Assembly: GCA_041394945.1 (NCBI GenBank)
Contig: JAWKHH010000003.1
Coordinates: forward strand, 1,364,001-1,428,000
Direction of reading: 5' to 3'
Source of the DNA: Bryobacteraceae bacterium
GTDB lineage: Bacteria > Acidobacteriota > Terriglobia > Bryobacterales > Bryobacteraceae
DNA length: 64,000 nt
In this document: piece by piece, positions 29,646-37,998 of the stretch
Layout: each line of letters starts with the position of its first letter
Numbering within the stretch: position 1 is the stretch's first letter
Notes under the pieces: model-generated
Seen by the model: only the letters and a program-made list of their open reading frames with translations
What the model was told of the DNA's origin: nothing
The model's database searches: none
Position numbers and translations under genes: made by a program

Positions 29646-30096
29646 TTTCGCGGTGCGCCAGGCGCGCGCGTCAGATTTCGACGCTCTGCTTCCGATGCGG
29701 CTGGCTCTCTGGGACGATTCCACGGCCGAGGAGTTGCGCAGGATTCTTGCTGGTCCTTGGACCGTCGGCGGCTTGCCGGCCGCCGTCCTGATCGCCGAAA
29801 CGCTGTCGGGCGAGGCGGCGGGTTTCGCCGAGGTGAGCGTCCGCTCCTGCGCCGACGGCTGCGATGAGTCCCGGCCGGTGGGGTACATGGAGGGCTGGTT
29901 CGTGGCGGGCGCTCACCGGCGCCGCGGCGCGGGCCGTTGCCTGCTGGCGGCGGCCGAGCAGTGGGCGCGTGAAAAAGGCTGCCGCGAGTTTGCCTCCGAT
30001 ACCTGGGTCGACAATCACGCCTCCCATCGCACGCACCTCGCGCTCGGGTTCGAGGAAGTGGACCGCTGCATTCACTATCGAAAAACGCTCGGTTAA
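29638..30096 (+). CDS. GNAT acetyltransferase resembling aminoglycoside 6'-N-acetyltransferases
   Basis: 152 residues from ATG 29638, overlapping the previous stop by 8 bases (translational coupling). GNAT core: acetyl-CoA loop HRRRGAGRCLL, preceded by VGYMEGWFVAGAH and followed by KGCREFASDTWVDNHASHRTHLALGFEEVDR. The EGW(F/Y)V, ASD(T)..DN..S...H and LGFEE signatures are those of AAC(6')-type enzymes rather than ribosomal-protein acetyltransferases. Chromosomal environmental homologues often have weak or no resistance activity, so I call it AAC(6')-like only. The N-terminal FDALLPMRLALWDDS segment also fits that group. Confidence 0.82.
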   Translation: MSDFAVRQARASDFDALLPMRLALWDDSTAEELRRILAGPWTVGGLPAAVLIAETLSGEAAGFAEVSVRSCADGCDESRPVGYMEGWFVAGAHRRRGAGRCLLAAAEQWAREKGCREFASDTWVDNHASHRTHLALGFEEVDRCIHYRKTLG

Positions 30097-30114
30097 CAAT
30101 CGGCGCGGGCCCCC

Positions 30115-30143
30115 TGGACATTCCCTATCGGGAGGCGTAGTAT
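30115..30143 (+). promoter_or_regulatory. strong candidate sigma70 promoter for the 48-residue membrane peptide
   Basis: TGGACA, 17-base spacer, TAGTAT. Each hexamer is close to consensus and spacing is optimal. About 75 bases of leader follow; in it, GGCGT (30134-30138) and ACGCC (30161-30165) can pair just before T7 (30167-30173), which might instead be a weak terminator of the upstream gene. Confidence 0.5.
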
Positions 30144-30223
30144 ATAAGCGGTTCATCGAGACGCCGTTTTTTTCCTTTCATACCGGTCTGATACTTAACT
30201 CCCTCTCGTTTAAGGAGCAGTCC

Positions 30224-30370
30224 ATGTTCGAAAGTCTCGATGACACAATGAAGCACGACGACAAAGCGGCGTCTTCGCCGAAGGAACGGGCTGTCGTCTG
30301 GGTGGCTGTAGCCATTCTTTCGGTCTTGTTGTTCGGCGGCCTCTATTTTGGCGTGCAGTTCCTGAGCTGA
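30224..30370 (+). CDS. 48-residue single-pass membrane peptide
   Basis: Short gene with ATG 30224 preceded at optimal spacing by TAAGGAG. The product has a charged N-terminal half (MFESLDDTMKHDDKAASSPKE) and one C-terminal transmembrane helix (VVWVAVAILSVLLFGGLYFGVQFL). Its own promoter candidate lies upstream, and a GACCCC/GGGGTC hairpin overlaps the stop codon. Topology is predicted N-in. I do not recognise the family. It lies immediately before the 1120-residue surface protein and could be co-transcribed with it. Confidence 0.7.
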   Translation: MFESLDDTMKHDDKAASSPKERAVVWVAVAILSVLLFGGLYFGVQFLS

Positions 30371-30411
30371 CCCCGGACGGGGTCGTGCTCGGACGCGAAA
30401 CTCACGCGAGT

Positions 30412-30432
30412 CTCCAGGGTTTAACCTTGGAG
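30412..30432 (+). promoter_or_regulatory. hairpin masking the ribosome-binding site of the 1120-residue surface protein
   Basis: A 21-base near-perfect inverted repeat (arms CTCCAGGGT and AACCTTGGAG sharing a 3-base loop, one G-T wobble; extendable by T30411-A30433). Its 3' arm contains the GGAG Shine-Dalgarno at 30429-30432 for the ATG at 30438, so the folded mRNA would hide the ribosome-binding site. Confidence 0.5.
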
Positions 30433-30437
30433 AAGAC

Positions 30438-33400
30438 ATGCGGGTCTCTGCGCTCTTATTGACAGTCTTGGGGGCGTCCATCGCCTCCGCCGCCACATTC
30501 GGTACCGTTGTGCCGATCACCGGGAGTGTGTCGGATCTTGTCCTTGACGAGGCTCGCAACCGCCTCTACCTGGTCAATACGACCACCGACGAGGTCCTCG
30601 TCTATTCGACGCTCCAGCGACGGTTCCTGGACCCGATCCGCGTGGAGGATCAGCCGCTCGCCGCGGCTATTTCCCGCGACGGCCGCTTCCTGTATGTCAC
30701 CTGCCACCTCGGCAACTCGCTGAACGTCATCAACCTCGACCAATTGCAGGTCTCCAACCGCATCGGGCTGCCGGCGCGGCCGCAAGGCGTCGCCGTTGGC
30801 TATGACGAACGCGTGCTGATCTCGACGGTGGGTACCGGAACGGGCAACCAGTTCAACGTCCTGCTGATTTACGATCCCGCGGCCACGGGGGGCGCGCAGG
30901 CGCTGACCCCCGTTCCCGTTTCCCCGCCGCCGGGAACCAATCCGCTGACGCCGCAGCAGAGCCTCGGCCGCGGCGGCCTTGTGAACCGCAGCTTTCTAGC
31001 CGCCAGCGCCGATGGCCGCTGGATCGCGGGCGCGAACATCCCGAACGCCAACAGCGAAGTGGTGTTTCTCTACGAAGCCGCGTCCGGAACGGTGCTCCGC
31101 AGCCGCCGCGTGACGGGCGTTTCCCCAGTCCTCTCGATGTCGCCGAGCGGGGACCGCTTTCTGGCGGGGCTCACCTTGTTCGACGCCAGCGACCTGACCG
31201 TGCTGGCGCAGCAGAACGCCGCCAACTCTCCTTACCCGCTGCCGAACGGCGCCAATTTCAATCTTCAGCAGAATCAGGGCGGAAGCGTCTTCACGCCGGA
31301 CGGATCGCGGCTCTACACGGCCTTCAACTTCGCCCCGGTAACCAATCCGGCCACCCGCGCCAACGTCAGCCAGTTGATGCTCAACGACCCGGACAACCTG
31401 CTGATCGACTTCGCGCTGCAGATGCCGGAGAATATCGCCGGAAAGATGGTGATCAGCTCCGACGGACGGACGATCTACGCGCTGTCGGAATCCGGAATCG
31501 TGGTTGCGCCGGTTGGGACGATGATGCAGAGTCCGGTGGCGACCCTCGCCACCAATACCGTACTGCTCACCAATGACCAGTGCGGCGTCTTCGGGGATAC
31601 GCGCTCGCAGAACCTGCTCGTACGGAACGCCGGCGCCGGGCGTATCACCGCGAGCCTCTCGCTGCTCCAGACGCAGGCGAATGCGAATCTCGCCGGTAAT
31701 GCCGGACTGGGCGGCGCGGGCGGACCGGGCGGCGGCGCTCCAGGGGCTCTGCCGATCATCATCGTGGCGCCGCCGGGCGCGGCGGGCGGAGGCGCCGCGG
31801 CCACCGGACGGGCCGCTCAAATCACGGGCACGGCGCCCGTCGTGCGCGCCACCAACACCGCCCAGGGCGCCAACCTCCAATTCACCTACAACTCGCGCAA
31901 CCTCGGTATCGGCACCGTATCGCCGTTTCATCAATATGTCGTGCAGTCGAACGAGGCGATCAACATCCCGCCCACGGTGCGCGTCTTTCAGAACAACCGG
32001 AATTCGGACTCGCGATCCGACATCATGCCGATCGCTACAGGGCTCTCCGCCGCCGAGGGGCTTGTCGATATCGTGCAGGACGCCAATCGCCGCCGGATCT
32101 ACGTCGCCAACTCGGGGATGAATCGCGTGGAGGTGTTCGACCAGCGCACGCATGCCCTGCTGGCCCCGATCAAGGTCGGGCAGCTTCCGCGTTCGCTGGC
32201 CCTCACCCCGGACGGCGCAACGCTCTACGTGGCCAATAGCGGCAGCGAATCGATCACCATCATCGATACGGCCAAGCTCGAAGTGGTGGGACGCATCCGG
32301 TTTCCGGCGACGCCGTTCAACGCCACCGTTGCCCCGGTCCGTCCGCAGGCGCTCGCGTTCGGCCAGCGCGGGTTGTTGGTCGTCATGACCGACGGCACGA
32401 TCTGGCGCGTGATCGGCAACGAGGCTACGCCCCGCCAGTTCAACACGCAGGTGATTCCGGCGAACAACCAGGGTGTCCAGATTCTGACAGCGCCGCGGAC
32501 GATGGCCGCCAGCCCGAACGGCGAAGTGATCCTCGTGCTGGCCGGCAACGGATTCGTCTACCTCTACGATGCCAACCAGGACGATTTCGTCCAGGCGCGG
32601 CAGATCACCTCCGGCGCGATCCGGGGCTATTTCGGGCCCATCTCGGCGGGTCCGCGCGGCCAGTACTTCCTGGTGAACGGGCTGGTGCTCAACCAGGCGC
32701 TGACGCCGGTGGCCGACGCCGGGCAGATCGCCACCGGCAATACGGCCGGAAGCGCGACGAATGACCGGCCTGTGTCGGCGGTGGCCGCCATCGGGCTCAC
32801 CTCGTTCGCGCGATTCACGCCGGCGTTTCTGAACAACGCCAATCAGCTTCTCACCGAACGTACGCCTCCGACGGTGGAGTTGGTGAATGCCACCAATTAC
32901 CGTCCCACCGGAACGGCGCCCGCGGTGGAACGTCCGGTTTCGGCGCCCACTGGAAACCAGCGCGCCAATGTCGACGGCCGCACGATGGTGGTGGACACGG
33001 TGGACAACATGGCCTACGCGCTCACGGCCAGTGGTTTGAGCATGATTCCGCTCGCCGCGCAGCCGGCGGCTTCGCGGCCGTCGATCAATCCGAACGGCAT
33101 CGTCGATCTCGCCAACTACCAGACGAAGGTGGCCTTCGGCGGGCTGTTCAGCATCTTCGGCGCCAATCTCGGCGAATCCGCCGCCGCGTCGTCTACCCCG
33201 CTCCCGACGAGGCTCGGCGGCATGTGCGTCACCGTGAACGACGTTCCGGTGCCCCTGCAGATGACTTCGCCCTCGCAGATCAACGCGCAGATCCCGCAGA
33301 CGGCCACCGCCGGGCGCTTCCAGGTTGTGGTGCGGAACCTGGGCGACCGCAGCGCTTCCGTCCAGCGCCCCATCGACATCCAGAAATACGCACCGGCCGT

Positions 33401-33800
33401 GCTGGCCGACCCGTCCACCCAGCGCGCCTACGTCTTTCATGCCGACGGCAGCCCGGTGACGGCGAACAACCCCGCCAAGCGCGACCGTCCGATCACTCTC
33501 TACGCGATCGGCCTGGGACCAACGAAAGGTCCGCGTATCGGCGCGGGCGATGCCACGCCGGCCGACGAGCCATCCCTAACCGACAAAGTCGAGGTCTACT
33601 TCGGCGACCCCAGATACAACGGCGCGGAGATCATCGTCGAGTGGAGTGGACTGGTTCCCGGCTACGTCGGACTCTACCAGCTCAACCTGCGGGTCCCCGG
33701 CAACCACCTTCGGGGCGAAGCGCTGCCGATCACACTCAAGATCGGCAACGTCACAAGCGCCTCCGAGGGGCCGGTTGTCCCCACGATTGCGGTCGATTAA
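30438..33800 (+). CDS. secreted YVTN beta-propeller protein with C-terminal TIGR03437 (Solibacter) domain
   Basis: 1120 residues with signal peptide MRVSALLLTVLGASIASAA. Two propeller regions: about 25-140 (DEARNRLYLVNTTTDEVLVY, SRDGRFLYVTCHLGNSLNVI) and about 535-650 (DANRRRIYVANSGMNRVEVFD, TPDGATLYVANSGSESITIID). Between them is a Gly/Ala/Pro-rich stretch (about 415-460). Residues about 875-1120 match the Solibacter C-terminal domain: FGGLFSIFGANLGE, LPTRLGGMCVTVNDVPVPL, SPSQINAQIPQTATAG, ITLYAIGLGPT, GLVPGYVGLYQLNLRVP. No enzyme motif seen; most likely a surface or secreted binding protein. Its translation start is within a hairpin. The 48-residue membrane peptide precedes it. Confidence 0.85.
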   Translation: MRVSALLLTVLGASIASAATFGTVVPITGSVSDLVLDEARNRLYLVNTTTDEVLVYSTLQRRFLDPIRVEDQPLAAAISRDGRFLYVTCHLGNSLNVINLDQLQVSNRIGLPARPQGVAVGYDERVLISTVGTGTGNQFNVLLIYDPAATGGAQALTPVPVSPPPGTNPLTPQQSLGRGGLVNRSFLAASADGRWIAGANIPNANSEVVFLYEAASGTVLRSRRVTGVSPVLSMSPSGDRFLAGLTLFDASDLTVLAQQNAANSPYPLPNGANFNLQQNQGGSVFTPDGSRLYTAFNFAPVTNPATRANVSQLMLNDPDNLLIDFALQMPENIAGKMVISSDGRTIYALSESGIVVAPVGTMMQSPVATLATNTVLLTNDQCGVFGDTRSQNLLVRNAGAGRITASLSLLQTQANANLAGNAGLGGAGGPGGGAPGALPIIIVAPPGAAGGGAAATGRAAQITGTAPVVRATNTAQGANLQFTYNSRNLGIGTVSPFHQYVVQSNEAINIPPTVRVFQNNRNSDSRSDIMPIATGLSAAEGLVDIVQDANRRRIYVANSGMNRVEVFDQRTHALLAPIKVGQLPRSLALTPDGATLYVANSGSESITIIDTAKLEVVGRIRFPATPFNATVAPVRPQALAFGQRGLLVVMTDGTIWRVIGNEATPRQFNTQVIPANNQGVQILTAPRTMAASPNGEVILVLAGNGFVYLYDANQDDFVQARQITSGAIRGYFGPISAGPRGQYFLVNGLVLNQALTPVADAGQIATGNTAGSATNDRPVSAVAAIGLTSFARFTPAFLNNANQLLTERTPPTVELVNATNYRPTGTAPAVERPVSAPTGNQRANVDGRTMVVDTVDNMAYALTASGLSMIPLAAQPAASRPSINPNGIVDLANYQTKVAFGGLFSIFGANLGESAAASSTPLPTRLGGMCVTVNDVPVPLQMTSPSQINAQIPQTATAGRFQVVVRNLGDRSASVQRPIDIQKYAPAVLADPSTQRAYVFHADGSPVTANNPAKRDRPITLYAIGLGPTKGPRIGAGDATPADEPSLTDKVEVYFGDPRYNGAEIIVEWSGLVPGYVGLYQLNLRVPGNHLRGEALPITLKIGNVTSASEGPVVPTIAVD

Positions 33801-33943
33801 GCTAGGAACAGGGCTCGAAGCGTGCCCGGAGGGATCACGCGTGCGTGTGCGACCATAGCCGCGCGATGATTGTGGCGTCAGCCCGGCCTGTCTAGCACCC
33901 GGGTGGCCCAGTCCAGCAAGTCGACAAGATCACGTGGGGAATT

Positions 33944-36256
33944 ATGAGAGATTCGTTGGTATTGAAAAAGATCCTAGTGGTGGCGATTGCGTTGGCGGCG
34001 GCCGGCTGCTCGACCGATAGCGAGGCTTCGCGGAAGCGCCTGCTCGAGACCGGCAACAAATACTACGAGGCGGGGAAGTATAAGGAAGCCTCGATCGTCT
34101 ACCGGCGGCTGCTGCAAAGAAACCAGAAATACGGCCCGGCTTACTATCAGCTCGGTCTGGCTGAATTGAAGTCGGGGCGGTACAGCGAAGCCCTTCAGGC
34201 TCTCCGGCGCGCGGTGGAACTGCAGCCGGATAACGCCGACGCTCACACCAAGCTGGGAGATCTCTATCTCGCGGCCTACATGAGTAATCCGCGGACGATG
34301 AAGCAGTTCCTCAACGAATTCGAAAGCCTTTCGCAGACTCTTCTCAAACGGAACCCCAAGGATTTTCAAGGCCTGCGCATGCGCGGCTTTTATCTGAACG
34401 CCACCGGCGACGCGGCCGGCGCCGTGGATGCCTTCCAGCAGGCGATCGAACAGAAGCCCACCGATGCCGCGATCCGGCTGGCGCTCGCCCAGGCGCTTGT
34501 GCGCACCGAGAAGTTCGCCGAGGCGGAAAAGGTAACCCGCGAAGCCATCGAGATCGACAAGAAACTCTCGGCCTCCTACGATTTTCTCTACCTGCTCAAG
34601 ATGCGCGATAAAGATGTGGCCGAGGGGGAGAAAACCCTGAAGGCCAAGATCGCGAACAATCCCGAGCATCCCGAGTACGAAGTGGAACTGGCCGCGCACT
34701 ATCTGCGGAACAAGCAGCGTCCGGAGATGCTGGCCGCGATCGACCGTCTTCTCAAGAGCAAGATCCAGGCTCCGTACCAGACGGCCGGCGACTTCTATCT
34801 GCGGGCCGGCGACACGGCAGCGGCGACACAGATGTACGAGCAGGGCGTGAAGTCGGACCCGGAACATAAGGCCAACTATCAGAAGCGGCTCACGGAACTG
34901 ATGGCGATGCAGGGCAAGCGCCAGGAGGCAATCGCCCTCGCCCAGCAATTGGTGGAGCAGAACGGGGACGATCCGGAAGCCCGCGCCATCCGCGCCGCTC
35001 TCCGGCTGCAGGGCGGAAAGAAGGAAGATCTCGAAGGCGCGATCGCAGAACTGCTTGAGGTGGTGAAGAAGCTACCCAACAACCCGGTAGTGCGGTTCAA
35101 CCTCGGTGAGGCCTACCTGGCCAAAGGCGAGGTCGATCCGGCGATCGTCCAGTTCCAGGAAGCGCTCAAGGCGCGGCCGAACTACGTGCAGCCCAAGCTC
35201 TCCCTCGCCCGGATTCACCTCTCGCGCCGGGAATTCGCCCGCGCCCAGCAATTGGCCGACGAGGCCCTGCAGGCGGCGCCGGCGCTGCTGGTGGCCAAGC
35301 TGATCCGGATTTCTTCTCTGATTGGACTGCAGGACAAGCGCGCCGCCCGGGAAGACCTTACGAAGCTCCTCGCCGAGAAGCCGGACCTCGCCGACGCACG
35401 GTATCTTCTGGGCGTCCTCGACGTGGCCGAGAACCGGATGGCCGACGCCGAGAAGAACTTCGCCGCTCTCTATCAATCGAACAATACCGACCTTCGCGGC
35501 CTGCTCGGCCTGGTGGAGATCTACGCGAGCACGAACCGCATGGATCGCGCCCGGGAACTGGTGGAGCGCGAGATGAAGAACTCGCCGGCCAATCCGCGGG
35601 GACTCCGGATCGCGCACGCGAATCTTTCGGTGCGGTCCAAGAACTACGACGAGGCCGCCACCACCTACCGCGCCCTGCTGCAGGAGACGCCGGAAGATGC
35701 GAGCCTGTGGATGCGGCTGGGTGAAACGTACCGCCGCTCGGGCAAGATGGAAGAGTGCGTGGAGTCCTTGCAGAAGGCCACGCAGGCGGCTCCGAACGCG
35801 CCCGGCCCGTGGCTTCAGCTTGCGCTTGTCATGGAGTCCGCCGGCCGTCACGACAAGACCCGTCCGATCTACGAGCATCTGCTGAAGATCGCGCCGGACA
35901 ACCCGATCGCGCTGAACAATCTGGCGTTCATGATGGCCGAGACCGGCAAGGACCTGGATCAGGCCCTCTCCTACGCACAGAAGGCCAAGCAGCAGTTGCC
36001 GAACAACGATGACATCGCCGACACGCTCGGCTGGGTCTACATCAAGAAGAACCTCAGCGACGACGCGATCAAAATCTTCAACGAACTCCTCTCCAAGCAG
36101 CCGAGCCATGTCACTTGGCGGTACCATCTCGCCATGGCCCTGTTCCAGAAGGGGGACAAGCTCCAGGCCAAGAAGGAACTGCAGGTGGCGCTGAAGAACA
36201 GCCCCAAGCCTGAGGAAGAGAAGAAGATCAACGACTTGTTGGCGCGCATCGGATAG
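33944..36256 (+). CDS. TPR-repeat lipoprotein, PrsT-like (exopolysaccharide/exosortase-associated)
   Basis: 770 residues. Lipoprotein signal LKKILVVAIALAAAGC with a lipidated cysteine, then an almost continuous array of tetratricopeptide repeats, for example GNKYYEAGKYKEASIVYRRL, GLAELKSGRYSEALQALRRA, LGEAYLAKGEVDPAIVQFQEAL and LGETYRRSGKMEECVESLQKA. Length and layout fit PEP-CTERM-system TPR lipoprotein PrsT, which sits in exopolysaccharide/exosortase loci. The following gene is a CAAX-protease-related membrane protein of the kind often found in the same loci, which supports that reading. No exosortase or glycosyltransferase cluster is in the window. It acts as a periplasmic scaffold, partner unknown. 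Confidence 0.82.
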   Translation: MRDSLVLKKILVVAIALAAAGCSTDSEASRKRLLETGNKYYEAGKYKEASIVYRRLLQRNQKYGPAYYQLGLAELKSGRYSEALQALRRAVELQPDNADAHTKLGDLYLAAYMSNPRTMKQFLNEFESLSQTLLKRNPKDFQGLRMRGFYLNATGDAAGAVDAFQQAIEQKPTDAAIRLALAQALVRTEKFAEAEKVTREAIEIDKKLSASYDFLYLLKMRDKDVAEGEKTLKAKIANNPEHPEYEVELAAHYLRNKQRPEMLAAIDRLLKSKIQAPYQTAGDFYLRAGDTAAATQMYEQGVKSDPEHKANYQKRLTELMAMQGKRQEAIALAQQLVEQNGDDPEARAIRAALRLQGGKKEDLEGAIAELLEVVKKLPNNPVVRFNLGEAYLAKGEVDPAIVQFQEALKARPNYVQPKLSLARIHLSRREFARAQQLADEALQAAPALLVAKLIRISSLIGLQDKRAAREDLTKLLAEKPDLADARYLLGVLDVAENRMADAEKNFAALYQSNNTDLRGLLGLVEIYASTNRMDRARELVEREMKNSPANPRGLRIAHANLSVRSKNYDEAATTYRALLQETPEDASLWMRLGETYRRSGKMEECVESLQKATQAAPNAPGPWLQLALVMESAGRHDKTRPIYEHLLKIAPDNPIALNNLAFMMAETGKDLDQALSYAQKAKQQLPNNDDIADTLGWVYIKKNLSDDAIKIFNELLSKQPSHVTWRYHLAMALFQKGDKLQAKKELQVALKNSPKPEEEKKINDLLARIG

Positions 36257-36278
36257 CGCTCCAGCCTCGAAGCCTCGC

Positions 36279-36935
36279 TTGAATCACCCTGCGTTTCCCT
36301 ATGTCGCGCCGATGGCGCTGTTTCTGGTGTTGCTCGCCGCGGGCGACATCCTCGGGCTCGGCGCGTGGGAGTATCCATTCCGGTGCGCCGCTCTGGCCGC
36401 CGCGCTCTGGTTCTGGTCGCGCGGGGTTATCGATCTCCGCGTCCGGTCTCTGATTCCCTCGGCGGCCATCGGCGCCGTCGTCTTCGCGATTTGGGTTGGG
36501 CCCGACGTTCTCTGGCCCTCCTATCGCGCCCATTGGCTATTTTCCAATTCGATCACCGGTTTGCCGGAGAGCTCTTTCCCGGCGGCTCACCGGGACTCGG
36601 CGATGGCTCTGCTGTTCCGTTCCATTCGCGCCACGTTGCTTGTGCCGGTGGTGGAAGAGCTTTTCTGGCGGAGCTGGCTCATGCGGTGGATCATCAAGCC
36701 GGACTTCCTTTCGGTTCCGCTCGGCGCCTGGTCGGCCAAGGCGTTCTGGATCACCGCCGTGTTGTTCGCCGCCGAACACGGCTCCTACTGGGACGTGGGC
36801 CTTGTGTGCGGCGTCATATACAATGCGTGGATGGTGCGCACGCGCAGCCTGGGCGACTGCATTCTCGCTCACGCCGTCACCAACGGCCTGCTGTGCGCCT
36901 ACGTGATCTCCGGCGGCCACTGGCAGTATTTGTAG
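36279..36935 (+). CDS. CPBP/CAAX-protease-related membrane protein
   Basis: 218 residues from TTG 36279 (an ATG at 36312 is an alternative start). About six transmembrane helices. The CPBP (Rce1-like) intramembrane protease motifs are complete: EELFWR (Glu126-Glu127, Arg131), FAAEHGSYWD (His167) and LAHAVTNG (His198, Asn202). It matches the CAAX-protease-related subgroup associated with PEP-CTERM/exosortase systems. It starts 22 bases after the PrsT-like gene, so they are likely co-transcribed. Possible role: processing of an exported or membrane partner; the substrate is unknown. Confidence 0.82.
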   Translation: MNHPAFPYVAPMALFLVLLAAGDILGLGAWEYPFRCAALAAALWFWSRGVIDLRVRSLIPSAAIGAVVFAIWVGPDVLWPSYRAHWLFSNSITGLPESSFPAAHRDSAMALLFRSIRATLLVPVVEELFWRSWLMRWIIKPDFLSVPLGAWSAKAFWITAVLFAAEHGSYWDVGLVCGVIYNAWMVRTRSLGDCILAHAVTNGLLCAYVISGGHWQYL

Positions 36936-36954
36936 ATTTCCGCCGGGAACTCCG

Positions 36955-37998
36955 ATGACGCTGCTAATCCGCGGCGCCCGGCAGTTGATTACCGCCCAGG
37001 GCTCCGCCGGACCCCGCCGCGGGACCTGTCTCTCCGATCTCCGCATCATTCCCGCCGGCGCCGTCCTCATTCGCGATGGACGCATCGAGCAGGTGGGTCC
37101 CGCTTCCCGCGTCGAACGCCTCGAGGCCGCCCGCAAGGCCCGCCCAATCGACGCCTTCGGACGCGTCGTGATGCCCGGGTTCGTGGACCCGCTTTCGCGC
37201 CCTCTCTCCGGACCGCTCCTCGCCACCCGGGAATCGGCCCGCAAGGCAATGGCTGGGTACTCTTCGCAGCGCATGGAGATCGAGGCGGGCCGCAGGATCT
37301 CCGCCGCCGCGCGGCAAGGCGTCACCACGGCCGGCGCCGGCTGTGGCTACTGCGCGTCGCCGGAGCGCGAACGAAAAGCGCTGCGCGTCCTGGCCAAACT
37401 CAACGGCCGCGACGCCAACATCGTCGGCCAGTATCACGCCCTCGGCGCGGAAGCCGCGGCCGAACCCGGTCTGTGGAATTCGCTCGTGGCGAAAAAGCTC
37501 GCCGCGGCGGCCGTCTCACCCTCTCCGGAAACCTGCGCCGCCGCGACAGCCGCCGGTCTCCGGGCGATACGCCTGCACCCGGGCTTCGCCGATTCCGGAC
37601 CGGTACGCATCCTTCTTCCGGGCGAAGCCTATCACGGCGAAGCACCGTATCCACCTGCGCGACAATGGATCGAGCAAGGAATGCCGGTGGCGCTCGCCAC
37701 GGGCTTCGATCTTTGCTCCTGCCCGATCGCCTCCATGCCGATGATCCTTTCCCTCGCCTGCGCCCAGATGCGGATGACGCCCGAACAGGCGATTCTCGCG
37801 TCCACCGTCAACGCGGCGCACGCGCTCGCGGCCGGAGCCCTCTGCGGCTCCATTGAGGCCGGCAAGCGCGCCGACATCCTCATCCTCGAGACCGGGGACT
37901 ACCGTGACGCCGTTTACCTGGCCGGACAGAATCCGGTGGCGCTCGCCATCGTCGCCGGAAAACCGCTGGGTCCTCGTGACGAATTCCGTGTTGATTGA
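36955..37998 (+). CDS. imidazolonepropionase (HutI) homologue lacking metal-ligand residues
   Basis: 347 residues; active HutI proteins are usually about 400-420. Homology is clear at the N terminus (SAGPRRGTCLSDLRIIPAGAVLIRDGRIE region, residues about 17-45; AFGRVVMPGFVDP) and C terminus (VRILLPGEAYHG, ARQWIEQGMPVALAT, LSLACAQMRMTPEQAILASTVNAAHALAAG, GSIEAGKRADILIL, NPVALAIVAGKPLG). However the His-x-His after PGFVDP is Leu80-Ser81-Arg82, and the catalytic Asp of ATDFN is Gly250. The HADE-type His segment is missing, while His161 may persist. It overlaps ftcD by 11 bases, so the histidine-degradation context is kept. I infer it is not a normal amidohydrolase; it could be a structural or regulatory paralogue. 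Confidence 0.8.
   Translation: MTLLIRGARQLITAQGSAGPRRGTCLSDLRIIPAGAVLIRDGRIEQVGPASRVERLEAARKARPIDAFGRVVMPGFVDPLSRPLSGPLLATRESARKAMAGYSSQRMEIEAGRRISAAARQGVTTAGAGCGYCASPERERKALRVLAKLNGRDANIVGQYHALGAEAAAEPGLWNSLVAKKLAAAAVSPSPETCAAATAAGLRAIRLHPGFADSGPVRILLPGEAYHGEAPYPPARQWIEQGMPVALATGFDLCSCPIASMPMILSLACAQMRMTPEQAILASTVNAAHALAAGALCGSIEAGKRADILILETGDYRDAVYLAGQNPVALAIVAGKPLGPRDEFRVD

Noticed and set aside
33801..33943. 143-base gap before the PrsT-like gene as a regulatory RNA
   Set aside because: It has an ACCCGGGT palindrome (33897-33904) but no other structure or short gene stands out.
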